Part shown: positions 9,262 through 22,500 of the stretch, in pieces
Layout of the letters: every line of letters begins with the position of its first letter
How positions within the stretch are numbered: the stretch's first letter is position 1
Source of the DNA: Hyaloscypha bicolor E
Taxonomy: Eukaryota; Ascomycota; Leotiomycetes; Helotiales; Hyaloscyphaceae
Reading direction: 5' to 3'
Assembly (NCBI RefSeq): GCF_002865645.1
Contig: NW_020194558.1
Location: 186,001-250,000, forward strand
DNA: 64,000 nt
Translations under genes and position numbers: made by a program
The notes under the pieces: generated by a model
Database searches by the model: none
Told to the model about the DNA's origin: nothing
What the model saw: the letters and a program-made list of their open reading frames with translations, nothing else

Positions 9262-11700
9262 TATTGCTTGCTGCCCAGTTAGATCCGAAGCTACGCCTTT
9301 ATACTCGATTTCGGATTTCTTGGCTTTACGCTTGGAAACAACGCGTGGCGTGAATGGGCGGGTCTTTATGCGGACAATCCTTTAATCATTGATGCTTTTC
9401 ACTTTCAAATGAGAAGTATCGAAGCATCAAGGGAAGCAATGTAGCTTTGGCTTTTGCTCACATGCCAGAGGACCCGAGGCAGACTTTAGTATAGAATGAA
9501 GGAAAGAGCAGCGACGCGTCGGATATTGCACTAGAGTCTGGCTTGATCAGTCTCACCATATGGTGGCGAACACTGATATAAGATTCAGAAATTAGTTTAT
9601 CACTAGGCTCTCGCCTGACTCCGAGCCAGAATCGTCGCTGCGCCAATGCATATATAACGATCTTTGAACTTTCAGCCCTCGTGATCTGAACTGAGAAACT
9701 TGTTTCTTCAAATTAAAACTCATGACACAATTCCCCACTTGCTTAGAGGGTTTGAATTATAGATGCATGTCGAGTGACAGCAAGTAATTCCCTGACAACA
9801 AGGCACACTGATGTTATCAAACCGAACTATAAAGCAAGCGTACAGGCAGGTGAAGTGAAATTCTGTGCTGGGCTCAATTTTAGTGAAGTGTTTATGAAAT
9901 TGCCACATCTTGGATAACGAATGTTTCAACATCCAGATAGCTTTGTCTGCTCTCCAATGAAAGATGTGTGTTGCGAACTGAATCAAATGGTGATGAAGCA
10001 GTTTTATTTGCTACGTAGAAATCTGCCCTTTACCCCGCTTCGCTTAGCGAAGTGAAGTGGGAAAGGGTGATAATCGGTCACCGTTAGCGAGTATATAAAT
10101 ACTCCACGAAGCAGATAGATAGGCAGACAGAAACCCGTCGGAGACATAATCGGAAAATAAGTTCTCGGGGATTGGCGCGTCAAGCATAGCGGTATCCCAA
10201 ATCCGTTTCGTTTTCGGTTCCATCACCGACGGTGGGGAAAGAGAGCAGAAATAACAAGACATATAGGAGAAAGAGATATCTCGAGGTCATATGACAAACG
10301 ATAAATAAGTGGAGAGTGAAGAACGACAATAGCGGGCTGAGTGCCGGCAACTTCATATCACCAGTGAAGATAACAGCAATATACTTTATGCTCGGTCAGC
10401 TCACTCGAGCAAGAGCAAACTCTATATAATTCCCTCAACTCTCGTATTGTGCACCAAAACAGCACTTACTTCGTAATGAAAGCAAGGCACAGTGGAGGGG
10501 CTACACCAGCCATATCGAAGTATGAAAATTTCAGGTCTTTGTCCTTGCCAAAAACCCGTCTGAAGGTACCTGAATTTATACACCTTTTGTTCGCAAGGAG
10601 GAAGGCACTTGCAAATGCCCGAGATGGGAAAAGACACTTTGGGTAGACAAAGTGCTCGAAATGATATAAGGGAAAGAGGACTAGAAGGAAAGGGAGATAT
10701 TTCTGATCCCACATCCCTGCTCTCGAATCTCCCGGCCACTTTATAAGATCTGCTGATCCTCTTTAGATCTTGCAACGCAGTTGGATCCCGATGAGTTCCA
10801 CAACATTGGAGTTCCAGAGTCGACACCCGCCTCGAGGTCTGTGCGTCCCGTTCAGATGAGGCGAGAGAGCGCGGTGATAGTAAGAAGCTGGCAGAGAAGA
10901 TGTTGTGAAGTATTGCCAACTGATAAACGTATATCTAGTACTGACAAGAGAATTGTTCGTGACAGTACACGCCACCCAGACCGATCCCAATAGAGGAGTG
11001 ACAGCAACACGCTTGATTCGAGCGGAGAATCAAGAATGGCCAAGGCATAACCCAAAGCCGCAACACGAATACGAACGGCCTTGACTCAAACATGAATGCG
11101 AACAGAGCCCTTGCAGCTTTGAATCAACCATGCACAAGTAAATGCTGCCCTCGCCGGAGCCGCCACTTTGGCCGTGTGGTGGGCGCCAATTGGTGCAATA
11201 GCACGTCTATCTATATTTATTCCGTTCATCTGGGAAGCTGGAGTGCTTCGCCCAACGATACAACAAGGAGCCAGTAACCGCGAACTTGCAAAGTGTATGG
11301 TACTGCCCCCCTTTGACATCTCATATAAATGCAGTACTAACACAATTGGAACCGGCGTTGCGCAACTGCGGCAAGTAGAGGTATTACGACGGCTCCTGGT
11401 ACGTATGCGATCCCAAGCACAATGGCCTCGACTCGACTCGCTCGAGACGTCAAACTCAGAAAGGGGCTTTCTGGTGAAGATTGAAGGATTCCAGAGGCAC
11501 AATGATTACAGAAAGGATTGCCATTCGAAGGCGAGGGCTCAATGGAGTGACAAAACATTTCACTTGACAACACATTTCATCTCGTCTGCCCGTCTCAATA
11601 TTGCACAGAGCCAATTCGACTATACCCAGCCCGATACAAACCTCAAAGTCCAAAGAAGAAAACTCGTGGCTAAACCACTGTCCCAAGCCAGCGCTCATTA
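9262..11700. other. Long stretch without a supported gene
   Basis: Small overlapping frames on both strands, none with a recognisable family. A local hairpin lies at about 10030-10070 (CGCTTCGCTT paired with a GCGAAG tract, flanked by CCCTTT/AAAGGG). Open frames at 11168-11800 (+) and 11456-12067 (-) overlap the uncertain locus described next. Confidence 0.4.
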
Positions 11701-11717
11701 TCTCCTTGCTCTCCAGG

Positions 11718-12104
11718 TTACGTGTGGGCCTTCTTTGGGAAGAGCAGACACACAGCATCTCCCGCGCTCGGGAAAGGTAAGCGTCTCTTACCCTCCGTGA
11801 TGGGGATAGTAATAGTGAAAAGTGCCAACACCAGACCAGTGTCAGCGTCCGGGACAACATAGGAGACAGGGGTTGGACGAGCTGGCCGATGCCGGCTAAA
11901 GGCGGAGCGAACCTTCTGGCTAACTGCCTTCTCGTCCTTAAGGTGCGCTGCCGTAACGCAAGATTCGTACTCCCTGAGATGGGCAAACGAAGCCTTAGTC
12001 TGGACTCGGAGGGACCCCTCGGTAGCTGCAGCACCAGAGTCACCCCAACCTTTGGGTCTCTTGCCATCCATCTCCTGGTCGTAGAAGTCGGTCATCGAGC
12101 TCAC
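11718..12104 (-). CDS. Possible exon of an unrecognised intron-containing gene
   Basis: From an ATG at 12104 the minus strand encodes about 104 residues with coding-like codon choice (many GAC, AAG, GTC): an acidic/basic N-terminus (MTDFYDQEMDGKRPKGW...) and a hydrophobic run DTGLVLALFTITIPIT, then a GGTAAGAG sequence at about 11790 that could be a donor. Read straight through, the frame ends at 11718. Hydrophobic stretches also occur on the same strand further downstream (near 11610 and 11400) and upstream (12860-12780), as if a multi-exon membrane protein were present, but I could not join them in phase with good splice sites. No family recognised. It may be a decayed gene. Confidence 0.22.
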   Translation of the reverse strand: MSSMTDFYDQEMDGKRPKGWGDSGAAATEGSLRVQTKASFAHLREYESCVTAAHLKDEKAVSQKVRSAFSRHRPARPTPVSYVVPDADTGLVLALFTITIPITEGKRRLPFPSAGDAVCLLFPKKAHT

Positions 12105-14413
12105 TATTGCGGTTTCTGACTAGTCGTGACATCCTTATCTCCAATTTGCTGGCAGGCCGAGAGGGGCCTCAAGCACACGATGCCAGGCGGGCTGGAGAGG
12201 CGCCATAGAACGGATAAATACCTGGAGTTCCACACTGGCAACGGGTTCCAATGGGAACTGTCTGGGCAGTTTGAATGGGTGCATCTAACTGGATGAGCCT
12301 GAAGACGTCGAGGAGGAAGTGAGCAAATATCCTCTGCGTCGTGGCCTTTATCGAAGGAATTGGACATGTCCTGGCACTTTCCCCGAGAACGTGCAATGTG
12401 GGACGTTTGATTTGTATCCAGGACTTCGTGGAAGACCCTTGCCCATCTCCCGCAATACAATCCCACGAACCCAGAACACACATCCCACCAGCGCAACTTC
12501 CTTGGCCCGTATCTGGTGGATCCCGGTCGCCTCTTGGACGAGACTCTGGTCAAGAAATCTCACGTTGAACTTGAGACTCGGTACCGTTGTACACGGAAAG
12601 CCTTGACTGCTCCAAGAGGATGGATGTATGTACGAGATAGTGCGTCCCGAAATTTTGGCAACGGTTGTTCAAGTGACAACACAACACTTGTCAACTGTAC
12701 CAACAGCACAGATTACCGGAAGCACAACTCCCCTCAGGCTCACATCCGAATGAAGGCAAGGATAGCGCTTGCATTCAACCGTAAAAAGGAAACCAAGGAC
12801 GCTGAAGAAACCGAGTGGTGCGAATGAGCCAAGGAGGAAGACTAAGGGGGCTCCATTCCTAGTGTTCACGATGCTACGTGAAGGCTGATGGGAAAGGGAA
12901 ATTTATATTCGTCGGCTGAGGGGAGGGAGGCACTTGCTCGCCATCGCGCAAAAGGAGAGAAAGAATTTGGGCAGGAGCAGGATGCTCGAGTCCTTGGAGT
13001 GAAAGAAAATAACGGGAACGGAGTGGAGAAAGCGTCCCAGGTCGCTCGCGCCGTCCGATACTTCGACCGCTTCTACTTAAAACCATTCCTCTCCCACCGA
13101 GATCCCTCAGATCAAAAGAAAAATCCAGGATGGGTTTACACTCCTGCTCGTTCGCCTCAACCTTCTCCCCGGTGGCTGGCCGTGGGTGTTTGACTTCAGT
13201 GCTTGGTGTTTGATCCTGGAAGCAGCGGAGGATGACGAGGAACAGAGGGTGTTGCTATGACTTCATATCAAGACTTACAACAACCTCCCCGCTGACAGCA
13301 GTTCTCATCCTCGCTTCCTTGCCGCCTCCTCCCTTCACGCACCTCACCGTCTTCAAAGCCAACGCTCCGGCGGAAAAAGTCTTGGAAGAGACCTCCGACG
13401 AGTGTGGAAGATAGAGTTATGCACCAAACTTTGCAGATTCCACAGAGTACGGCGAGATTCTCCAGTTGGGTTTGCAAATCCTGAGTGTGGCAACGAGAGC
13501 AGCTTGCGTATCAGGCCCATGCTTTTATATTCGCAAGAAGGCTGGAAGGTGAGGAGGAGCGTCACCTGCACCAAAGTCAATACCCCCAAGTTTCTTCACG
13601 AGCTTGGAGAGAAACAGTGCCTCGCGGTATAAACCGCGCCCTCACCGAGTCGCGCAACTGAATGCAAGGGATAAAAGACTCGGGACGATCGCAGACGGCG
13701 TGTTACCGGCTGCACTTGGGCCCTTCACTGTCCGTGGGTTTCTATCTCGTGTTGTGCGGCAACAGATCGATGTCTGGAGAGGTATTCATGGGGTGAGGAG
13801 GTATGAGTTGAACCGTCGGTTGAAGAGCCACAGGTTTAGACACAGTGCCAACGAATTGCAAATTGACGGCAATTTTCATCCCTTTACTTCCTGCTTTCCT
13901 AAACCCACTCGAGAAGCAAGCCACGCGGATGCCACCTGCGCTCTAGACTCCAATACTGGATCCCGAGCGCATCGAACGCCCGGCAGCTGCCGTGATAGAA
14001 AAGTCGGCGAGCACCAAGCCACCGCTCCTATTCGTGCCGCAATCAAACCAGTCCCAAGCTCATGTCAAGACGATGGTGGTCGAAGTTCTTCTTTCTCCTC
14101 GCGAGGAAGATAGGTCTCCGGAGATTGCAGCAAACCATTGGCACAATGGAAGGCAGTTTGAAGCAAGCAAGCGCATAAATGAGCTCCATCCCTCCACAGC
14201 CAGTTCTTTCCGCGCGGCGTCAGAAACGACTGAGGAAGCTCGACGTGCATGTTGGCTGCACTGCGACCTTTCATCGCTCGGGCGACTGTGCGTCAGCTGA
14301 ACCAACTACGCGATTGAATTGTCGAAAGAGGAAATATGTCTTATGGGGAGAGAGCAGAGGATGTTAAATAACGAGTGTCGGGAACGGAAGGGTGACGACA
14401 GCACGTCGCTGAC
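12105..14413. other. No gene supported
   Basis: Overlapping short frames on both strands without family features. A minus-strand hydrophobic frame at 12869-12669 resembles a signal or membrane segment but could not be connected to other exons. Confidence 0.35.
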
Positions 14414-14855
14414 TACCGTATTATCTGGTGTATATGACCATGGTCTTATAGCCCGTTCCACATCTGAATAATTCGTCAGGGAATGGTCTTAAGCCTGAGA
14501 GGGTCTAGTAATACGTCGATCCCACTAAAAACCGCTTAGTGTATGGTGTTGTGCTTACCCCCCTAATTCCTCATCCCTTTATTCTTCTCTCATTCTCCCT
14601 CCTAAACTCCCACCCGCACCACCAATTGCTCTTGATATTACGTGCCACAAATTATATACATTGAGAATTAGCTGAGAAATCTGCTAGGAGATTACTTGAA
14701 TTACCTCAAACTAGCCAATTAAGCAATAGTTTAGTAATATAAGACCATGGTCTTCTATTACTAAGCTATTGCTTGAGGAATTGCTCTGGAAATGGTCTTC
14801 TATTAGGGGTTGGTCCTGAACGAAGGGGGGGGCATATACGCCAGATAATACGGTA
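14414..14855. mobile_element. TA-flanked MITE (Tc1/mariner type)
   Basis: Ends are inverted repeats: left TACCGTATTATCTGGTGTAT, right (reverse complement) TACCGTATTATCTGGCGTAT, differing at one position over the first 20 bp. The outermost TA on each side fits a TA target-site duplication, the signature of Tc1/mariner/pogo elements. The 442-bp interior has no coding frame and contains several AGACCATGGTCT-type palindromes. Non-autonomous. Confidence 0.75.
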
Positions 14856-15786
14856 TCCGTTTCATCCGGATCACCGCTCTGCCTTTCTGCAGCAGCTCGG
14901 GAAGCAAGGGACTGCACTAGGAAGGCGGCTAGGGAAGACGGTTCACCGAGCCTTGGTGGGAAGAGGAAACGGCGCGAGCACCGCGCCGCTCTCTTCTATG
15001 ACAGTGCGCTTGTTCCTATTCGTAGTTCCTGCTGAGACCATGCTGATCGAGAGGCTTCATTGATATTGCCGAAGACTCGAGGTTGAGGGCAGTGGAAGGA
15101 TGGAGGGGAGGGAGGCACTTGCCTCAGTGTGGCTGTTCCAGATGATGCGGGATTCCGATGTTGATGTGTTCTTGGAGAAGGTACGAATGGGCACATGCTA
15201 AGTCCATCGAAGCGCACAAACAAAGCTGAATTGAGGAAGGGAAAGCGGTGGAGAAGAGGCTTGGTATCATTGATCTATCTCCTCCCCACCCCCTCCATCT
15301 CTCCACTCACAGCTTCACATCTACATACAACACAACAAATGGAATGGAATGGGAAAAAAGGAGGTATGATTTATTACAAGGTAATCCTTCCACACACACA
15401 ATATGCTGTCTCCCACTCTCACCCCCCTCCTCCATTCATCTCCCCTCAATCTTCAGCCCCCTTCACTAGCACTACAATGAATAAACACGTACAACGCGGA
15501 TACTCCCTCCAGTCAGTAAAACTCCGCCAACTCCATTCTCTCTCAATTCTTCAATGAAAATTCTACGCCTCTTCTCTCTCACTCCATCCTCTCGGCAAAT
15601 CCAACATACTGCAACCTCGGGTCCAGCATCAAAGCAACAGCTCAATGCTCAATGCAAGCTCAATCAAGGAAATCCAACACCCGTACTGCGGTCTGCTCTT
15701 TCTCTTCGGATAATATTTCGGCTCCACAATATGCTGCTTCTTTGACCCACTCAAATCGGAAAGTCGTTTTCTCGCCCCCGCTCGAT
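14856..15786. other. Intergenic, 3' flank of the kinase gene
   Basis: CT-rich and mixed-composition DNA; probable 3' UTR of the kinase near 15500-15786. No gene seen. Confidence 0.4.
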
Positions 15787-18700
15787 TTACTGTCCGCGAT
15801 CTCTCCCTCTTCTGCGGAAGAAGTCCATCACCTTCCTCGCAGCGCCACTACTCCCCGCATGATCTGAGTGTGTAGGTCCATATCCGTTATTAGCCTCCTG
15901 CTCGTACGCCTCCGTGAACTTGCGGTTGTTCTTGACAAGCACGCCTCGTCCGCCTGGTTGTTCGCGTCGCGAGGACTGCCCGTGAGTTTGTCTGCGTGAA
16001 TCGTCGTACTCGCTAAACCCTGAAGAATATGGTTGTCTTCTGTTCTGGAGATCAACGAGAGAGGATTCGGACTCGGTGGTTAACGCAGACTGGTCTTGGC
16101 GGAAGTTCATGGGTGGGAGAAATTGCGGTGGTGCGCCGGAGCGAGGATCAGAGACTGGCTGGGAGGCGTAGCGTTGGTGAATTGGGGTGGAGATATTTGG
16201 CCCTCTAGAGCGGCTCTGTTTCGGGCTGTCGCGGTTGCGGTCGTAAGAGCCGTCGGCTGTGTAAGGCATAGTTGCCGTGACGCCGCTGATGTTCCTGCTT
16301 TGGTTTTGCGGTGCACTTTGTGGGGGATCGAGATAATTGCCTCGCTCGTCTGCATAGTGCTCATCCGCGGAAGGTTCGCCTGGGGCACCATATTCTTTGC
16401 CAATGCCGATTGCTTTCAGTGAGAAGGACGCAGGGAGGAGGGAAAATCTTCGGGGCTTTTCTTGGAGAGTTGTGGTTTGGGAGCCTGTGATGCTGCCGCT
16501 TCTCTTCTTGCCAAAGCCGAAGGATATCGAGCGTCGAGAATCCATGGACTGCCTTGGCGTGTCCTGTTGTCCGACACCGCTGGTCATGCTAACCGGAGGA
16601 TACTTCCTCGGTTTCTCTTCGGACTTTTCAGCATTTCGCTTTCCTCCGAATATCGAGTTTGTCCTGCTGAAGATTCCACCGATTGTGTTCGATCTCTTGT
16701 GGCCTTGTCCCTTCGACTCGTATGCATTTGCACCTTCCAACCCAGTAACTCTTGCAAACTTCGGTGGGACTTGATTCGCACTCGGTCTTCCGAAGTCAGA
16801 TTGCTCATCTTGCGAGATCGGCCCGGAGATATTGTAGGTCTTCGCATTTTTTGGTTGTGACATTCTTCCTTGGGCATTCGTCCCAGCAACAGTTGGCGCG
16901 GCAGGTTGGCTGTATGATCCACGGTTTGCAAGAGCCAAAGATCCTGATCTGCTCCCAGTCGAAGTCATCGAGCCACCAGTATTCGGTCGAGCAATGGAGA
17001 CGGGAGGAGGTGCGTGTGCTGGGATGTAGTTAGCGTCGGAAGCAGACCGAGGTGGTTCTCGTCCGGGTCGGGATGGAGGGGCCATGCCTTGTTGTTGGCG
17101 TGAGCTCGATGGCCGTCTGGCTTGATATTGAGCATCTCTGGGAGGATCTTGAGGCAATGGCTTCTCTGTTGAGAGGACTCTCCGCGCTGGCTGGGTTGTA
17201 GGAACCTCCACCGGGCCTTGACTTCCTGCACGTGCTCTTGTCCTCGAAGTACCCGAAGGTGCTGCGGTAGCAGGCGCTGATGCTTCTCCACGTTGTGTCT
17301 GTGATCGAGGAGCCACATATTCCACCTGCACAGTTCTCCGCTTGTTGTCTTTGTTTGGCTTCGGGTATGACTCTGCCGCATCTTGATCGACATTGCCATG
17401 CTTCCTGCTGAGATCCCCCACTGCTGCTGTTGGCTTCTGCGGCTTTGAAGGTTCTCGGACAGATGCAGATCTGGCAAGCAATGGTCCGTCTTGTGAGTCG
17501 TCTGCAGTGACGGTTGCAGCAGCGACGTCCGTAGCCGTGGTTGTGCTGCTCGTGATAAAACCGACAACATGCGAGTATTCGCTTAACCAGCTATGTCGGG
17601 CCACCTCGAACAGGTCGGCACGTTTTCGGGGGTCGGGAACAAGGATTCGGCGAAGCAGATCCCGGGCATGAGGCGTGACATATTCGGGGAAAGTTAAGGG
17701 GGTCGAGACTATGTACTTGTAGAGTAAATTAATGTTATCACCTTCAGGATTTGCTGGATCATCATCAAAGGGTAGGTAGCCTGCGAGCATAGCATACTAA
17801 ATGTTGTTAGTTAAGTTCCGCACAAACCAAAGGATGTACTCACCAAGATCACACCACAGCTCCAGACATCGACCTTGCGGCCAGTGTACAAAGAGTCACT
17901 GACCACAAGCTCTGGAGCTGCGTAACAGGGGCTTCCACAGCTTGTCTGCATCAAGTCACCTCTTCGATGTCCACCTGGTAATGTTTTGTCAAGTTCCATC
18001 CTCTTCACGAAATCCCTACTCGACAAGTTGTACTCGATCTCATCTCCCAATTCATCGTCGGGATTGAAGGTGTTGGCAAAGCCAAAGTCGGTGATGATGA
18101 TGTTCCGGTTTTTATCCAGCAGCAGATTTTCCAGCTTCAGATCTCGGTGAACAATGCCTTTCTTGTGCAAATACCCAACACCAGAAACCAGTTGTGCAAA
18201 TAGCCGTCGAGCAGCGGGGTCCTTCAAGTATCGGTGGTTGAGAATATAGTCGAACAGCTCCCCTCCTGAGGCGTATTCCAGGATGATACCAATCTGCTTC
18301 TCCGTTTCCACCATCTCGTGCAAACGAACAATATTCGGATGAGAAATCTCTCGGAGGATGGCAATCTCGCGGTAGATCTTTGCCAGTCTGGTGGGGTTCG
18401 TGCCAACGCTGTCGCGGCGGATGAGCTTGATAGCAACCTGGATATGTTAGCCAGAATTTTCTCGCCATTCCTCGGATATCATACCTGTACACCACCTTCT
18501 TGCTTCCATCCCATCTTAACTTTGCCAAACTCACCCTCTCCCAGCGTGTTGCCCAGATAATAGTCACCGAACTTGAGGTTTTTTGAGGCCTTCGAGCTAG
18601 TATGATCCTGTCGACTTCGGCCGCCTCGTCCACCATCTTCAACACCTTCACTGCCGGCAACACTCAACCCCCCAGGCGTGGATTGTGCATTCGGCGATGA

Positions 18701-19564
18701 AGGAATCGCCTCCCTCATTCTCTCTTGCTCCCTCTCTATATCGACTTCCGGCTTGCTGATAATCACCCTATTTAAAACCTCGCTGGCTTCTCGTGATAAT
18801 TCCGCTGGAGATTGTGCACCTGCCGCAGCAGCCATCGCCTGTCTCTGAACCGCAGAAGCTGATGCCGTTGCTCTCGACTCTCTGGGCTCTCTGCTACCGC
18901 TCGGTCTGTGTGGTAGAGTTTCAGGCTGTTGTTGTTGTTGTTGTTGAGCTCTCCGTCTGGCTCGTGCAGCCGTTGCTGCTGGGTCTTCTCTATCTCTATC
19001 AGCCCCGTTTGTTTGTGTGTTACCATTGCTGCGCTGTCTCTCCGCCCTATCCTGCTGCCCATCGCCCGTGTTCGCTAGCCGTGGAGAACTCGATTGTTCA
19101 GCAGTGTATGCACTTCTCCTCGAGGATCGATCAGCTGCAGATGCTGCCGCGTGGGAGGCATTTCGGTTCGAGGACGTTCGGGGTGAGACAACAGGCGGGA
19201 CACCACGCTGGTGATCACCTGGAGCCATGACTGGGTACCCGGAGGGCGCGGCGGTCGTAACAGCGGGAGAGTTGGTGCTGCGGGCATTCATCGGCGTCGG
19301 GGACGAGGTGCTGCCAGACGGTGAATAATACTGTGGTTGTTGGGGATTATTACTCGGGGTTGCGCCATTGCCGCTGGGTCTCCTGGATGGCCGACGTGTT
19401 GATGGAGGCGACGCGTTTGTCGGAGCTTGATTGTAGTAGGCGTCGGCTCGCGATTGTGAAGAGCTGCCGGTGTAGGGTCTGGATGAGGACGTTGCCGCGA
19501 CAGGAGAATGCGATCCCACCGAGGTTGACTGATGCAGCGCTGTTTGCAGTGCAGCCGAAGACAT
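15787..19564 (-). CDS. kin4: Kin4-type serine/threonine protein kinase
   Basis: Three exons, 19564-18485, 18437-17844 and 17796-15787, with 47-bp phase-0 introns; 1227 aa. A long Ser/Pro/Gln-rich N-terminus (polyQ near residues 235-245) precedes the kinase domain: glycine loop [12 protein letters not shown] Lys in VAIKLIRRD (~364), HRDLKLEN (457), DFGFAN (477), [10 protein letters not shown] (534), [20 protein letters not shown] after intron 2. These match the Kin4/Frk1 group of Snf1-related kinases, which in yeast hold the spindle-position checkpoint at the cell cortex and spindle poles. An insert of about 40 residues sits in the activation segment between DFG and the MQTSCGSP motif. The C-terminal ~600 residues are basic, Ser-rich and disordered, ending in a short conserved-looking basic helix ([13 protein letters not shown]). 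I chose the ATG at 19564; an upstream in-frame ATG at 19681 gives an unlikely extension with no family character. Confidence 0.9.
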
Positions 19565-22500
19565 CTCTCGGTCGATGCCGTACACGGGGGGAGGTGCAGT
19601 AAAATCTTTGATGGCTTGCACCGTTTTTCGCTCACCCGAGATCCTGATTCTGCAACGGAGAGTCTGGCACGCCCAATGCAAGCCAGGCCCACTGCTTGTG
19701 ATAGCGATTTGGTCGCCTCGGTCACCAATGGGGCCCTCCAGCTAGCATGGTGCGATGCTGCTGGCGATGCGATCTGGATGGCGGGCGCAGGTTTGGCGTG
19801 TTCGTGGGCAGATGCGATTCTGGAGAATTTCCAAGTCGCGGTGTTGGAAGACGCTCTGCGCAGGAGGTTGAGGCCGGGCACGATACACGGATCCACGGGA
19901 GGCCTTGATCCCTCCTCTGGATAATCTCAATTGAAGGTTTCGCAGCTGCAGCGGCGATGGCGAGCAGCGGCGGTCGCGCGTCGAAGGAGAGCTGGGAGCT
20001 GGAAGCTGGGAGTGGTGTTGATATGTGGTGTTGATATGTGCCGTGGCCGTCGAAATCTTGCAGGTCGACTCGAGTGTGCGGGAAGGATGGAGGTTCTGGA
20101 AGCAGGACTGGACTGGACTGCTGGACTGGGCTGGAACTGGAGCAGGACTGGGAGGGCCGGCCAGTCAGAAGGGACCTCGACAATTCACCCAGGGCAGCGA
20201 GGAGGCTGATGCAGAGCAAAGGAGAAGCAGAGTTGAGAAGCGTGCTGGCGGAGGGCTGTCTCTGGGCTGGTTGTTTGGTGCTGGTGCTGGTGGTCGTGCT
20301 GGTAATTTCCTTTGGGTTAGCGAGGTTTGAGAATAGGGGAACGCGGTGCCAGCCCGTGGAGGCCGAGGACCAGCGAATACCGCGTCGCTGTTCAGTTGGC
20401 AGACAGACACTGGTGAGAACTGACTGGAACGCCAATTGTCGTGATATCACGATGCTGGAGTCTTAATTGAGGAGCGTGCCGTAGAGCTGGATGAGCATGC
20501 TGAAGGCGAAGGTGAAGGTGAAGGTGAATGCTTCCCGTTCCTGATTCAGGGGCAAGACGGTCAAGCCCAGTATTGATTTTGGTGCTATCAGGTCAGATCA
20601 CTTCTCACTTTCTCCGGAAATCGATTTTTCAATCGATTGACCAGACAATCAAGAATCGAGTCCTTCCGCAACAGGGCTGTCTCGCACAGAAAGGATTGGA
20701 GGAACTTTCTCATTCAAAAGTCCGGAAAGGTCCCCCTTCTGGGGCGCCGAAATCTAATATACTCCCTCACCTCCGCTCTCACGCTCCGCACTCCCTCCCA
20801 ACGTCCCATCGGTGACCTTGCCGTCTGGCATCTGCTCATCCCATCAGCCCATCATCCCATCGAACGCGACGTCGCCTCGAACCAGCAGCGTGCGCCGAAT
20901 CAACAAAGGCATAAACATTGTTTACTCGCATTGACGTGGCACTGGCCCCAGATCCCAGGCCCGGCCCAACGTCTGTGGGCGATTGGCTCAGGTGCCAGGA
21001 AGGACCTTGAAACATCCATCAGCAGTCAGCACCGGCAAACTCACCTCCCACAACGACGTCGACCGAGGACGGATGAGTCGCCACACCATCTTCCCTTTCG
21101 AATTCGAAGATCCAAGCATCCCCGGCAAATTCCTGTCTTTGTCCAATTTTTTGTAGACTGGTGTGCACGGTGAAGACCGAAGTGGAAAAAGAAAAAGCTG
21201 CCATCAGGAGGTTCAATCCGGCATTGACACCGGAAATGAGGCGTTCGCCTCCATATGCAAGTCACTGCGCCGTTCAACTGGCCAATGAGCGCGCCTACCG
21301 ATGACCCAAATCGGCAAAAAAGTAATGATCAACCTGATCTCCCGAGAGGATCTGAATGTCACGTCTGGGAGAGCTGCTATTTTGGGAGAACATCGCATGG
21401 CAGCGCATGGTTTGATGTTGGGATGTGGATGTGGATGTGCATGTGGATGTGCATGTGAGGATGGATTTTGATTTCCTTTCTTTCCTCGAGCTCTCTCCAC
21501 ACCTCACAATTGGGCCACTTCTCTGGAAGATAGAGTACATCTCTTCTCTCTTCACACACACGAGCATCACATTCTCAATGCTCACGAGCTCCCGAGGTCG
21601 TTTTCCTCCGCAGACCAGAGCGCATCCAGAGCGCATCCAGAGCGCATCCCCTTCAACCGCTCTCGACGGTCCGATACCGATGTTTCGACATCGCGAATCC
21701 CTCAGCCTTCTCTCTCACTCTCTCTCGCGAGTCGCCATGAGCACGATTTCACATGTTTTCGCCTCGTTTGCAGCCCGCCTCCTCTGATTCGCCCATCAGC
21801 CATCGCCCATCTGCACCCTCCCGCCCCTAACCCCGATCCGGCTCCCGCCCTTCGCCTCACGCCGTCCGTCCGTACCTGAACCATTCCCTCTTCGTCCTAA
21901 TAAACGCGTGCCCGGTTTCCTTCCTCGCCGCCCCCCCCCCTCCCCCCTCCTTCCTGCTTCGCCTGCACTCGACATGCGTGACAAGGAATCCACCTGCGGG
22001 CAAAGCTGCGAACGCCTGCCGTGTCACCTCCCACAACCCCGGACGCGCATGGAGGTGCAGTGCCTTCCGCCGCAAGGACGCCAGCCTTTGAATAAATCAA
22101 GAAAAACCTCGTACGTAAGTAAGTAAGTGACGGCTATGTAGAACGAACCCAAGTTAAATTTCTCATCAAGTCGAAACAAAAACTTCTTTTCTTCCCATTT
22201 CTTCCTTCCACGCTGTTTTTTTATATTTTTTAGTTCCTTTCACACCACCTCCTCCTTTCTGCCTGCCTGCCCGCTTCTTCCGAGATGAGGGCCAAGCTTC
22301 TGCCCTTTCTTGCCGTTGCTGACTGGCGATATCTGCGCGCATATCAAATTTCCGCGCGTGTAAAAAAAACATATTTGCTGTCTTCAGGAGAGCGCGAGTG
22401 GAAGCACTCCTCGGGTCAATCATCAATTCCGTCGGCTCGGAAAAAGGGGGGAAGGAAGGCAATGGAGAAGTTCTCGTCGCGAGGGTAATGCTTCTAGATG

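Noticed and set aside
10030..10070. Hairpin around CGCTTCGCTTAGCGAAG as a possible tRNA or terminator
   Set aside because: No cloverleaf, no A/B box, and hairpin terminators are not a fungal feature; probably a chance palindrome.
11168..11800. 210-codon open frame on the plus strand
   Set aside because: No domain, no upstream intron logic, and it overlaps codon-biased frames on the other strand; most likely chance openness.
19722..20450. 242-codon minus-strand frame upstream of the kinase
   Set aside because: Ser/Arg/Pro-rich antisense-like composition, lies in the probable kinase leader, no family signal.
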